Source: an uncultured Chthoniobacterales bacterium (GTDB lineage Bacteria > Verrucomicrobiota > Verrucomicrobiia > Chthoniobacterales > UBA10450). From it: a stretch of DNA of 36,256 bases. A program made the position numbers and the translations under genes. The notes beneath the pieces were generated by a model. That model was not told the DNA's origin and did not search any database. It saw nothing but the letters and a program-made list of their open reading frames with translations. Of the stretch, positions 1 to 7,928 are shown piece after piece. Numbering within the stretch: the stretch's first letter is position 1; every line of letters starts with the position of its first letter. The stretch is taken from assembly GCA_902805675.1 (NCBI GenBank), contig CADCTA010000048.1, forward strand, positions 1 through 36,256, given 5' to 3'.

Positions 1-543
1 AACGAACCGCTGGTGGATCAGGAGCGACACGAACGAGCTCGCCCGGATCGAGATGGTACCATGTTCCGCTGCCCGCACCGCGCTCTCCAACATGTCGTTG
101 CGCTTCAGCCGCGGGACGTTCATCGGGTGCATCGATCCATCCACCCACTCAACCTTGCTCGCGAGCAAGTCGGGGCGACTCTCAGCGGGAAAGCGATCGC
201 GGGCGGCAAATAGCTCCTCGAGCGCAGTCGGGCGCGCGATCGTGTCGTCGTCGAGGAGCCACAGCCATGTCGCCGGAGTTTCTGCTGCGCGGCGAACGCC
301 TTCGTGAAAGCCACCGGCGCCGCCGATGTTATTCGGCAAGCGGATGTGGCTGACGCCGGGTCTTGCGAGATATCCGCCGGCCGCGAGGAACTCCGGAGTT
401 CCGTCTGTCGACGCGTTGTCGACCACCAGAATGGTATCCACGCGGCGCGTCTGACTCAGCAGCGCGTCCAGGCACTCGGCGAGGAGCGCTTTGCGATTGT
501 AGGTGACCACTACTGCGCAAACGCTCTGATCCTCAGTGTTCAT
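1..543 (-). CDS. Glycosyltransferase family 2, 3' end cut by the window edge
   Basis: The gene reads leftwards from an ATG at 543 and stays open to position 1, giving 181 residues without a stop. The N-terminus has the GT-A nucleotide-binding start VCAVVVTYNRKALLAECL (residues 8-25), LVVDNASTDGT (39-49), then PNNIGGAGGFHEG (70-82) and WLWLLDDDT (93-101), where D98-D100 is the metal/sugar-nucleotide acidic motif. The N-x-GGAGGF and WLWLLDDD signatures are typical of the rhamnosyltransferase/galactofuranosyltransferase (GlfT-like) branch of GT2, cytoplasmic enzymes that extend polysaccharide on a lipid carrier. The donor and acceptor cannot be read from this fragment. It is divergent from the O-antigen ligase-like gene with a 120 bp gap. 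Family assignment is solid; the sugar is unknown. Confidence 0.9.
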   Translation of the reverse strand, partial: MNTEDQSVCAVVVTYNRKALLAECLDALLSQTRRVDTILVVDNASTDGTPEFLAAGGYLARPGVSHIRLPNNIGGAGGFHEGVRRAAETPATWLWLLDDDTIARPTALEELFAARDRFPAESRPDLLASKVEWVDGSMHPMNVPRLKRNDMLESAVRAAEHGTISIRASSFVSLLIHQRFV

Positions 544-663
544 ACCTCAACGCTCGCTCCGAAAAGCGGGAAACGGGAACAGCGACACTGCGGCGAACGG
601 CATGCGGCGCAAGGTTGGGGCCGGTCGTTGACTTTGCAACTTGCCGGTGCCAATGAGTCGCAG
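544..663 (+). promoter_or_regulatory. Divergent intergenic region with a possible promoter for the O-antigen ligase-like gene
   Basis: This 120 bp gap separates two divergent glycan genes and must hold both promoters. On the plus strand TTGACT at 628-633 is a good -35 match; 17 bp later there is only a weak -10 (CAATGA, 651-656). If used, the transcript would begin almost at the ATG at 664, meaning a leaderless or near-leaderless mRNA. No Shine-Dalgarno sequence precedes 664. I see no repeat element here, unlike most gaps of this size in the window. The promoter call is weak. Confidence 0.25.
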
Positions 664-2187
664 ATGACGGCGCTCGTCAAAACCGTGATCGTAGCGACCA
701 TCGGGCTCCTCTTCGCCGTGGTCCTCGGCATGCAGATCGGCGAGAGCTCGCTCGCTTTGCCGCTCGGCCTGGTGGCCGTCGCCGTGCTCACATTCGTTTA
801 TCTCGCGTTCTTCCGCACAATCCGGATCGAGGCGATCGTGCTCGCGTTGCTGATCTTCGGCTACATCGTCGGCAATCGCGGTTTCGCGAACATCAGCCTC
901 ACCGCGGGCTCGCCTGTCTTCTTCGGCGAGGTGGGAATGGTCTTCTGCCTTGCCTTGTTCGGGGCGCGCTTCGCCCTCGCGCGAGAAGCGCCCTTCCGGA
1001 AGACGCACCTCGCGGTCGCAATTCTGGTCTTCCTCGTGCTGGGCGGCATCCGCCTCTATGGCGACGCGGTGCTGCGGGTGAGCGGTGCCAGCAAGATGAC
1101 TGCAATCCGCGACTCCGCGACGGTGTACTACGCCGTCTTCTTTTTCATCGCCTATAAGATCGGTGAGAACCAGCGGGCGCGGCAGTTTGTCGAGCGTTGG
1201 ATGATGATCGGCTTCCTCGCGCTGATTCCGATCGTCGCGATCCAGATGTTCAGCGGAGTGTTGCAGCGGTTCACGATCCGCGGAACACCGCTGATCATGC
1301 ATAAAAACGATCTGCTGTGTACCTACATGGGGATCGCCGCCTTCTACTATTACCTGCGGCCGAACAGCGGCTGGACGCGCACTGCTTGCAAGATTCTGTC
1401 CGTGTTGTTTCTCGGCGGGATGCTGCTGCTACTCGCGCGCGCGGCTTTCTTTGGTTTCGCATGCGCTGCTCTGCTACTCGTTGTCGCGCGGCAGCCAAAG
1501 TTCCTGCTCTATCAAGCTGCGGTCGGGTGCCTCGCCTTGATCGCGGTGCTGCTCTTCCAAGCGTCGGGCGTTGGTGGTCAATCGGGCTTCCTCGTCGACC
1601 TCACCGATAAAGTAGCGTCCATGACTGACGTCTCCGGCAGCGGGCGTTATCGCAGCCAATGGGGAGAGGTGTCGGCCGCGAATAACCAGTTCCGGATTGT
1701 CTGGTGGCAGTCCGTCTTTAACGACACTCTCGAGAAGGGGCCTTGGTTCGGGCTGGGCTTCGGCTATGATTTGGCCGGCACGTTTATTCGCGAGTACTAC
1801 GGAAATCGCATGGCAGATTTCACCGCCCGAAGCCCGCACAGCATCGTGGTGACAGTTTTCGGGCGAATGGGGATCATTGGGCTTCTGTCGTTCCTCGCGG
1901 TGCTTGTGCTGATTGCACGCGAGGCCTTTTACGCAGCTCGACGGGTCGCCCATCGGCGCGAGGAGCCGGCGTCCCTCGCGCACTGGTGCGCGGTGGTGAA
2001 TCTTCTCGGCAGCGCAATGTTCGGTGTGGTGCTGGAAGGCCCGATGGGAGGTATTCTGTTCTGGAGTTTCCTCGGACTCGCAGCCAGCCAGGCGCGCTCG
2101 CTGGCCGAGCGACCCGCTGCAGCGCGACCTCCCGCCCCCGCCCGACCACCGCAACGACGCCTTCCGGAGCCAGCGCTCGCGGGCTAG
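664..2187 (+). CDS. O-antigen ligase / polymerase-like (Wzy_C) membrane protein
   Basis: A 507-residue polytopic membrane protein with about 10-12 hydrophobic segments. It has the large periplasmic loop and C-terminal layout of the O-antigen ligase/Wzy superfamily: GPWFGLGFGYDL in the loop, then SPHSIVVTVFGRMGIIG (from residue 390), which fits the family pattern of a His followed by a membrane helix and a G-x-x-G turn. Such proteins polymerise or transfer undecaprenyl-linked glycan in the periplasm. The frame is open back to 304, but I start at ATG 664 because the hydrophobic protein begins there (MTALVKTVIVATIGLLF) and the upstream stretch is antisense to the GT2 gene. Its TAG overlaps the stop of the convergent GT4 gene by 4 bp. 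The C-terminus is a Pro/Arg/Ala-rich tail. Ligase and polymerase cannot be told apart here. Confidence 0.85.
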   Translation: MTALVKTVIVATIGLLFAVVLGMQIGESSLALPLGLVAVAVLTFVYLAFFRTIRIEAIVLALLIFGYIVGNRGFANISLTAGSPVFFGEVGMVFCLALFGARFALAREAPFRKTHLAVAILVFLVLGGIRLYGDAVLRVSGASKMTAIRDSATVYYAVFFFIAYKIGENQRARQFVERWMMIGFLALIPIVAIQMFSGVLQRFTIRGTPLIMHKNDLLCTYMGIAAFYYYLRPNSGWTRTACKILSVLFLGGMLLLLARAAFFGFACAALLLVVARQPKFLLYQAAVGCLALIAVLLFQASGVGGQSGFLVDLTDKVASMTDVSGSGRYRSQWGEVSAANNQFRIVWWQSVFNDTLEKGPWFGLGFGYDLAGTFIREYYGNRMADFTARSPHSIVVTVFGRMGIIGLLSFLAVLVLIAREAFYAARRVAHRREEPASLAHWCAVVNLLGSAMFGVVLEGPMGGILFWSFLGLAASQARSLAERPAAARPPAPARPPQRRLPEPALAG

Positions 2188-3404
2188 CGCTGCCCTGCCT
2201 CGTCTTCCAGCGATTCGATCGCCGCGCGCATTCCTCGCAGGAACGCGTCCCGGCTGAATAGCTGCTCAAACCTGCTGCGACTCTGCAATGCGGTATCGGC
2301 GCTCATGCTGGCGAGCAACGCGCGCGACAGAGCGACAGGATCCTGGATTGGGACCGTCTCAACTGCGTTCGGCAGCATCTCCGGGATGGCTCTCCATCGC
2401 GTAGCAGTAACGGAGAGGCCAAACGCCATTGCCTCCACGATGCTGACCGGCTGCCCCTCAGCTGGGTAGTAGCTCGGAAAACAGAGACAGTCGGCGTCGC
2501 GCAGCAGCTGCGTCTTTGTCTCACCCGCGACGAAGCCTTGATAATGAATCGTACTCGTGTGTGCCGCTGCGGCCTCCTCGAATTCGCGGCGTTCGGCCGC
2601 GTCGACGAACGCGCCCGCAACAAGCAAGTCCATCCGCAGCTGCGGCGCGGTCTGCTGCAGCTCGCGATTCGCCGCAATCACTGCTTCGATGGCATCGAAC
2701 AGACCTTTATCTCGCGTGCAGTTTGCCAGGAACAACACCCGGTAAACCAGTGTCTCACCGACCTGCGATGCAGCCGAGTCCAGGACGCGGCGGCGTTCGG
2801 CGAGACGCGAGCGGCGCTGGGGCAGCAGCGTCTCTGCGAACGTCGGACACGGATCGGAGATCCCGTTCGGCAAAACGGCGAGACGCCTCGGCTGGAGCCG
2901 GGCAGCATCGGCGGCGAGGGCTTCGGCGAGTACCACCGAGAGTTCCACCTGACCAGCAAGTTTCTGCGTGATCCATCGTTCCCATCCGGACGCATCATGC
3001 TCGAGCCACGCCCCGAGACCGCTGGCATGCCAGTGAAAGATCACGCGCGGGAAGAACGGCCGGCACAGCGCGAGCACGATCCAATCGCGGTAGATTGCAC
3101 CGCGCTTCGGCGGCGCCGGCACGTAGTAGAACGTGCGCACCCCGTACTGAAACCGGCACCACACAGCTTCGGCGCAGTATCGGACCAGCCGCCACAACTT
3201 GCGCGGCCCGACAGAGCCGACCGCCTGGAGCGAATCCGAAAGGCGTGCGTTCACGTGGTAGCAATGCACATCCTCAGCCGTCGCCGGCTGCGTGACGTCG
3301 CGACCGCGCCGCCGATCGCCGCCCAGTCCTCGAAGAAGGACGTCGACCATGTAGCTCTGCCCGTGAAGCGGCGGAGGTGTATGAGCGAAGATCAGCAATT
3401 TCAT
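2184..3404 (-). CDS. Glycosyltransferase family 4 (group 1)
   Basis: A 406-residue GT-B fold enzyme. The N-terminal Rossmann domain opens with LLIFAHTPPPLHGQSYMV (residues 3-20), the usual Gly-containing acceptor-side loop. The C-terminal donor domain has VLFLANCTRDKGLFDAIEA (223-241, with the phosphate-binding RDKG) and the E-x7-E motif EGQPVSIVE (E316 and E324). It should act in the cytoplasm, adding a sugar from a nucleotide donor to a growing lipid-linked glycan. It is convergent with the ligase-like gene (4 bp overlap) and divergent from the gene at 3441 with only 36 bp between start codons, so the two promoters must be interleaved. Family certain, specificity unknown. Confidence 0.92.
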   Translation of the reverse strand: MKLLIFAHTPPPLHGQSYMVDVLLRGLGGDRRRGRDVTQPATAEDVHCYHVNARLSDSLQAVGSVGPRKLWRLVRYCAEAVWCRFQYGVRTFYYVPAPPKRGAIYRDWIVLALCRPFFPRVIFHWHASGLGAWLEHDASGWERWITQKLAGQVELSVVLAEALAADAARLQPRRLAVLPNGISDPCPTFAETLLPQRRSRLAERRRVLDSAASQVGETLVYRVLFLANCTRDKGLFDAIEAVIAANRELQQTAPQLRMDLLVAGAFVDAAERREFEEAAAAHTSTIHYQGFVAGETKTQLLRDADCLCFPSYYPAEGQPVSIVEAMAFGLSVTATRWRAIPEMLPNAVETVPIQDPVALSRALLASMSADTALQSRSRFEQLFSRDAFLRGMRAAIESLEDEAGQR

Positions 3405-3440
3405 CGCGTTATCGCACCAGCTCTATGAAACTTCGGCTCG

Positions 3441-4196
3441 ATGGCGAAAGTATTGACACTGCTCCTGTCGCACCAGCCGGAGCGTGAATTGCGCCCTGTG
3501 CTCATGCTGTGGCAGCAGCTCGCCGGTGATGACAGCATCCTGCTCGCGTATGGCGGCACGGAGGCGGCATTCGGCGGGATTGCCTGGCCGCATAAAATGT
3601 TCATCGCTGACCCGCGGCTTCGCACTCGCGATCACCAAAGGGAGCGGCAGAGCTGCACGGCAGTGCTGCATGCGGCGCATCAATGGTTAAACCGGCACGC
3701 GGAATTCGACTTCGTCTACTTCACCGAGTTCGATCACCTCCCGCTTGTCATCGACTTGTACGAGCGCATGACTGCGCGCCTCCGGGATGAACGGGCTGAT
3801 GTGCTCGCCTTTCACTTGCAGCGGATCGATGGAACGAGTCACCCACACTATTTGTATCACGCGGCCGATCCCGCGTTTCACAAATTTCTAAGCGAGGTGA
3901 CGAGGCGCAGCGATCCAGCTGTGGTTCTCTCAATGTTGGGCACGGGATCGTTCTGGACGCGGGAAGCGTTTCAGGCGGTGGGTGCGCGCGCCGAGCCCTT
4001 CCCCATGTACAGCGAAGTCTACGTGCCCACCCTTGCGCACCATCTCGGGTTCCGGCTGCGAGACTTCGCCGAACAAGGCGAATTTGTCCGCGCGACAGGT
4101 GAGTTCGGCGGCGAGATCTCGGCGGCGCGGGAGCGCGGAGGCTGGACGCTGCATCCTGTGAAGAATCTGCCCGCAGACGTCGGCCTACTCCAATGA
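3441..4196 (+). CDS. Unrecognised protein in a glycan cluster, possible glycosyltransferase
   Basis: A soluble 251-residue protein (start MAKVLTLLLSHQ) that I cannot place in a named family. The N-terminal strand followed by a region around residues 88-100 (EFDFVYFTEFDHLPL; E96, D98) looks like the acidic E-x-D/D-x-D site at the end of a GT-A Rossmann strand. MLGTGSFWTREAFQAVG further on resembles the loop where GT-A enzymes contact the acceptor. There is no signal peptide or membrane segment. It overlaps the next small gene as ATGA, so the two are probably translated together. The context of glycosyltransferases on both sides supports a glycan role, but the activity is inferred. The reading frame itself is convincing: full length, hydrophobic core and tight coupling. 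Confidence 0.75.
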   Translation: MAKVLTLLLSHQPERELRPVLMLWQQLAGDDSILLAYGGTEAAFGGIAWPHKMFIADPRLRTRDHQRERQSCTAVLHAAHQWLNRHAEFDFVYFTEFDHLPLVIDLYERMTARLRDERADVLAFHLQRIDGTSHPHYLYHAADPAFHKFLSEVTRRSDPAVVLSMLGTGSFWTREAFQAVGARAEPFPMYSEVYVPTLAHHLGFRLRDFAEQGEFVRATGEFGGEISAARERGGWTLHPVKNLPADVGLLQ

Positions 4197-4513
4197 ACCG
4201 AAAGGCTTTGCGCAGAGTTGCACGCGACGCCGTCGTGCGGCTGGCGCGAACGATCGGCATGCAGATTCGCGACCCCGCTTCTGGTGAAACGCTCGGGCGC
4301 GCGTTCGTGATTCCGTGGCGCGGCAAACTCCATATCGTGGGCCTCGATCGACCTGTGCGAGCAGTCTTCCTTCCTCAGAAACGGCTGACCTATTGGAAAC
4401 AGGAGCTCGGCTTCACCACCCATCCGCCACTCGATTTCCCGAACGAGGGCTCGAGCGCTCGAGCGTCGGAGACGCGCAAGGACCGAAGCTCCGGCCCATC
4501 GGATCAGCGTTGA
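4193..4513 (+). CDS. Small unrecognised basic protein, coupled to the upstream gene
   Basis: A 106-residue reading frame whose ATG overlaps the TGA of the preceding gene (ATGA, 4193-4196), a typical translational-coupling arrangement. The N-terminus is strongly basic (MNRKALRRVARDAVVRLAR), followed by a probable beta-rich stretch (GRAFVIPWRGKLHIVGLD, residues about 35-52) and FLPQKRLTYWKQELGF. The last 20 or so residues are low-complexity Ser/Arg. It shares its last 10 bp with the convergent epsI gene. I do not recognise a family. The ATGA coupling and non-random composition argue for a real gene; the short length keeps confidence moderate. Confidence 0.55.
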   Translation: MNRKALRRVARDAVVRLARTIGMQIRDPASGETLGRAFVIPWRGKLHIVGLDRPVRAVFLPQKRLTYWKQELGFTTHPPLDFPNEGSSARASETRKDRSSGPSDQR

Positions 4514-5208
4514 GCGAGGAGCAATTGCCGGCCGTCGGGCCGCTGCAGCTTCGGCGCGAGCTCGGCGATGAATTTCTCTACAATCGCCGTCGCCTGCTCT
4601 TCCGTGCGCTCGGGCCGCATCCAGCCTTTGGTAATGTTTGCGGCCACCGTGACGTAGGCCCAGCGCTGGCTGTAGCCGTGCAGAATGCGATCGCGCAGAT
4701 CGATCCCGGTCCGTTCAAGGTGCGACGGCGTCATGTCTTTGTAACCGATGAACCAGTAGTAGTTCAGGTTGTGCAGGAGCGGGCGCGAGCCGTTCGGCTG
4801 TTCGATTGCACGAACGTTGCGCAGGCGCGTGAGCTCGAGTCCGCTGCCGCCGTTGACCGGCACGGACCGCTTTTCGGTGCTCTGCAGGCTCCAGCCCTGC
4901 GCAGGCAGGCACCGCTCGGGGCGGTGGATGCTGTTTGTCATGTCGTCTCCGGACATGACGATGGAGACGTAGATCTGATCGCCTGCCGGGCTGGTGTAGA
5001 TCTTGCGCGCGAACTCGGTGTCTTTCGCGAGCACCTCGCGCTCGCGCGCGGTGACCTCTGCGTCATCGGCGATCCAGCCGTCCACGAAGTTCGGCAACGT
5101 CATCGCGATACCGGCCGGGCTGCTCTTCGTCTGCTCCGGCAGCAGGAAGATCGTGATAAACGCGACGAGCAGGACGAGCTGCACGGCGATGAGTCGCCTA
5201 GTAATCAT
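4504..5208 (-). CDS. epsI: EpsI family exosortase-associated protein
   Basis: A 234-residue protein with one N-terminal membrane anchor (residues about 6-23) and a periplasmic domain. It carries the EpsI signature H95-x-P-x-x-C100-x-x-x-x-G105-W106 inside SIHRPERCLPAQGW (residues 93-106) and a C-terminal YYWFIGY segment, all typical of the family that is either fused to or encoded beside exosortases. EpsI is required for exopolysaccharide production in organisms with exosortase loci, but its biochemical role is not settled; the conserved Cys and His suggest a thiol or transpeptidase-related function. The ATG lies inside the 3' end of the exosortase gene (11 bp overlap), so they form a translationally coupled pair. 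It is convergent with, and overlaps by 10 bp, the small gene at 4193. Confidence 0.92.
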   Translation of the reverse strand: MITRRLIAVQLVLLVAFITIFLLPEQTKSSPAGIAMTLPNFVDGWIADDAEVTAREREVLAKDTEFARKIYTSPAGDQIYVSIVMSGDDMTNSIHRPERCLPAQGWSLQSTEKRSVPVNGGSGLELTRLRNVRAIEQPNGSRPLLHNLNYYWFIGYKDMTPSHLERTGIDLRDRILHGYSQRWAYVTVAANITKGWMRPERTEEQATAIVEKFIAELAPKLQRPDGRQLLLAQR

Positions 5209-6154
5209 AGGAAACCTTCTCGCGCGCGACGGTCGCCTCCTTCAGACGAGTTGGCTTGAAGTTCAGGAGCTTGCTGAAGAGAAGCATCGCGCCGATCGCA
5301 AACGGAAACGACAGGTAACCTGAGATCGTGTGGTACGGACCACCAGCGAGGTCCTGTCCGAACCATCGCGCGACCACGAAGATCGAGACGAGCCGGCCGG
5401 CGTTGCCGACGATGGCGAAGAAAACGGCGGCCGCGAAAATGAGCAGCTGTTTCCAAAGGCGGTCTTGCGTCAGGTGGCCAAAGATGGCGGCCAGCATCAT
5501 GATCGCCATGAGCGAACGAATCCCGCTGCAACCTTCATCGACCTCGAATCTAAACGTGTTGTCCGCAGCCGACACCACCGTGCCGATCGCGTGGACCTTG
5601 ATGCCGATGAGATTGCAGATCGCGCTCGCCACGCCGGTCTCGAGGAACTGCAGCTTTGCGGTGGCGTGCGCGATGAAATTCAACGGCACCGCAAAGAGCA
5701 GGAAGAAAATCGGGAAGAGGAGGATACGCGCGACATTCCTGCCCCAGACGTAAAGCACGATGCCGAAGATCAGGAACGGCAGCGAAGTCAGTGTAAGCCG
5801 GGCCTGGAGCGTGCGCGCGCCGGCAAAAAACAGGAACAGGCCGAACGCGATGAAGAGCCATCCCCATTTCGAGGAGCCGAGCTCAGCCTTCTTCAGCTTG
5901 TCGCGCGCATTCCAGACGAGGAAAGCGACGATCAGCGGGATGAGCTTTGCGTGCTCGTAATTCGTCTCGGGATTCCAGGCCTGCCACGCCCAGACGAGCG
6001 TCGACAGCTGCCCGTTTGTGAACAGCGGCAGGAAGCCGAAGAAGTACACAAACGTCGCGGCGATCGCCGCGAGCAGAAACGCAGCGGCCGGCTCGCGCTT
6101 GATCCAGTCGACGACGAGATCGGACCACGGTGTCTTCGGCTGCGCTTGCTCCAT
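5198..6154 (-). CDS. xrt: Exosortase (exosortase/archaeosortase family transpeptidase)
   Basis: A 318-residue inner-membrane protein with about eight hydrophobic segments. All three family catalytic residues are visible: C209 in DEGCSGIRSL (207-215 region), R254 in GNAGRLVSI and H275 in GPYHTISGY. Exosortases cleave C-terminal PEP-CTERM-type sorting signals and pass the protein to a surface acceptor, and they are almost always embedded in exopolysaccharide loci, as here. I start at ATG 6154 (MEQAQPKTPWSDLVV). The frame continues to 6319, but that extension is Arg/Pro-rich with no hydrophobic or conserved character. The next gene, epsI, overlaps by 11 bp. I do not assign a subtype. No PEP-CTERM substrate is seen in the window. 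Confidence 0.95.
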   Translation of the reverse strand: MEQAQPKTPWSDLVVDWIKREPAAAFLLAAIAATFVYFFGFLPLFTNGQLSTLVWAWQAWNPETNYEHAKLIPLIVAFLVWNARDKLKKAELGSSKWGWLFIAFGLFLFFAGARTLQARLTLTSLPFLIFGIVLYVWGRNVARILLFPIFFLLFAVPLNFIAHATAKLQFLETGVASAICNLIGIKVHAIGTVVSAADNTFRFEVDEGCSGIRSLMAIMMLAAIFGHLTQDRLWKQLLIFAAAVFFAIVGNAGRLVSIFVVARWFGQDLAGGPYHTISGYLSFPFAIGAMLLFSKLLNFKPTRLKEATVAREKVSYDY

Positions 6155-6237
6155 CGCGCGACAAGGTAGTCGATTGGCGGATCGCGGCAATGGCGGCCGC
6201 GCGTCCGAAGCCGCTCGCCGACGGTGCGGGGCCGGCC

Positions 6238-7773
6238 CTACGGCCGGTGCTCGTAAACGCTGCAGACTAGCACCGCGTCCGGCTGGCCGACGGCGTGAGA
6301 TTTGAACTCGCGACGCCACACCAGCTGCAGCGCAGGAATCTGGCGGGACAAATCACCCAGCCCCCCGCCGCCGGTGTCGACCACGACTCCGGCTTTCGTC
6401 TTCTCAATCTGTTGCCGGATGTTCATGGTGCGCAGGTGCGGACTTGCGAGTCCACCGCCGTCGTGGATGTAGCACTCCGGCCCTGCGTAGTATGAGAGAA
6501 TGCCGATGTCGACCACGACCAACGCGCCGCGTTCTCGCGCCAGTTGGTTGTTCCTGACGACGTCAGCCGCTGTTCGCATCGTCGCCTGGTAGTTCTCGGC
6601 AAACCGGGCAAGCACAGGCGCCACCTTCATCTGGTTGAAAGCCAGGCTCACGGCCAAATGCGAGAGCAGAGTCGCGGCGATCAGCCAGGGAGCGGATTTC
6701 GTCGGGACGGCTCTGCCAAGCTGATAGAGCGCGTACGCGAAGACAACGGCGAGAACGTGCAGAGCCGGAAGGAAATACCGGGCCGGGCTCACCAGCACCG
6801 GCATCTTGATGTAGCAAAACGCCGCCAGACCCAGCGGAAACAGCCACACCTCGAGCGGGCGCAGGATGGAGTTGATCCGCTGACGAGCTTCTCCTCGTGC
6901 CACCGCGACACAGAAGAATGCGGCCAGCGTGAGCAGCGGCACGGCCGACGCAGAGACAACGAGCTTTAGCAGGTCGGTCGCGATCGACGGATTCCACAGC
7001 AACAGGCACGCCGAGGTTCTGGCGTAGAACGGAGTCGGCAGCAGAGCGCCAAAATAGAGGACAGAAAAGATAAACCAAGGCGCCGCAAAGATGGCGAACC
7101 CGCCGGCAAGCAGAACGATCGACCGGATCCAGCGCCGGGGGCGGAATGCCATTTGAGCGGCACAGAAGCATGCCACCAGCAGCGCGAGCTCAAAGCGCGT
7201 GAGGAAGGCGAGACCAGCGACCCCGCCAGTGAGAAAATACCACGTTGTGCCGCCACTTTGACTTTCCCTGCGCCGCGCGATCTGAAATGCGCAGAAGGCC
7301 AGCGTCAACAACAGCAGCGCCAGCGTTGTTTCCATCACCACAGCGTTCCAGCGCCACAGATAAACATTCGACGCCGCGAACACCGCGCCGCCGATCCGGC
7401 CCAGCGCGGGCAACTCGAGCAACAGCAGTAGCCGGTGGACGGCGACCACACTCAACATGCCGGCTGCCGCGGAGATCGCGACTCCGGCCGAGAACGGATC
7501 GATCCCGCACAAAGCGGCGAGCGAGAGCAGAACCGTGAACAGCGGACTAGAAGAAAGGTTCATCGGCTCATTCGGATTGAGTCCCCACCCGAGTCCCTGC
7601 GTCACGTTGCGGGCGATCGTTAGATGAGTGAACACATCGTCCGAACCGGGGTAGTCCCAGTAACACAGCAGTTTGACTAGGATTGGCAGCGCTGCGATGG
7701 CAGGGAGCGCCCAAAGCTCCCGCTGCGTCACAGGTTCGGCAGGCTCGGGGAAGGTGCCGTGAGTGTTGGCCAT
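6238..7773 (-). CDS. GT-C fold integral-membrane glycosyltransferase
   Basis: A 511-residue polytopic membrane protein (about 10-12 helices) with a soluble C-terminal domain of about 120 residues. After the first helix it has WDYPGSDDVFTHLTIARNV (residues 39-57), where D45-D46 sit in the first periplasmic loop, as in the dolichyl/polyprenyl-phosphate-mannose transferase (GT39/GT83-like) clan. LNPNEPMNLSSSPLFTVLLS is the usual second conserved stretch. Such enzymes transfer a sugar from a polyprenyl-phosphate donor on the periplasmic side. I chose ATG 7773 (MANTHGTFPEP); the in-frame extension to 7983 is Arg-rich and overlaps the divergent gene. It lies upstream of the exosortase on the same strand with an 83 bp gap, so it may be co-transcribed with it. 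Confidence 0.85.
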   Translation of the reverse strand: MANTHGTFPEPAEPVTQRELWALPAIAALPILVKLLCYWDYPGSDDVFTHLTIARNVTQGLGWGLNPNEPMNLSSSPLFTVLLSLAALCGIDPFSAGVAISAAAGMLSVVAVHRLLLLLELPALGRIGGAVFAASNVYLWRWNAVVMETTLALLLLTLAFCAFQIARRRESQSGGTTWYFLTGGVAGLAFLTRFELALLVACFCAAQMAFRPRRWIRSIVLLAGGFAIFAAPWFIFSVLYFGALLPTPFYARTSACLLLWNPSIATDLLKLVVSASAVPLLTLAAFFCVAVARGEARQRINSILRPLEVWLFPLGLAAFCYIKMPVLVSPARYFLPALHVLAVVFAYALYQLGRAVPTKSAPWLIAATLLSHLAVSLAFNQMKVAPVLARFAENYQATMRTAADVVRNNQLARERGALVVVDIGILSYYAGPECYIHDGGGLASPHLRTMNIRQQIEKTKAGVVVDTGGGGLGDLSRQIPALQLVWRREFKSHAVGQPDAVLVCSVYEHRP

Positions 7774-7928
7774 AGAGGAGTCGATCGGCGGCTGACTGCC
7801 GCACGCTCGCAGGATTCGGCGCACGAGGCGAGCACGTTGCCGGTGCGCGGTCGGATTGCGGTTTCCTTTACCTGAAATAACCGCCAGCCTGTTCGCCAGG
7901 CGGCCTTCGCAGACCCCTTCCCCGCTTC
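7774..7928. other. Divergent intergenic region between two GT-C genes
   Basis: This 155 bp gap separates two divergently transcribed membrane glycosyltransferase genes. It contains a short hairpin (GCCTG, 7887-7891, pairing with CAGGC, 7897-7901) just upstream of the plus-strand gene. I see no convincing -35/-10 pair and no dispersed repeat element. Confidence 0.3.

Noticed and set aside
304..663. 120-residue N-terminal extension of the O-antigen ligase-like protein
   Set aside because: Its first part is antisense to the GT2 gene and the whole is non-hydrophobic and Arg/Ala-rich. The conserved membrane protein begins at 664.
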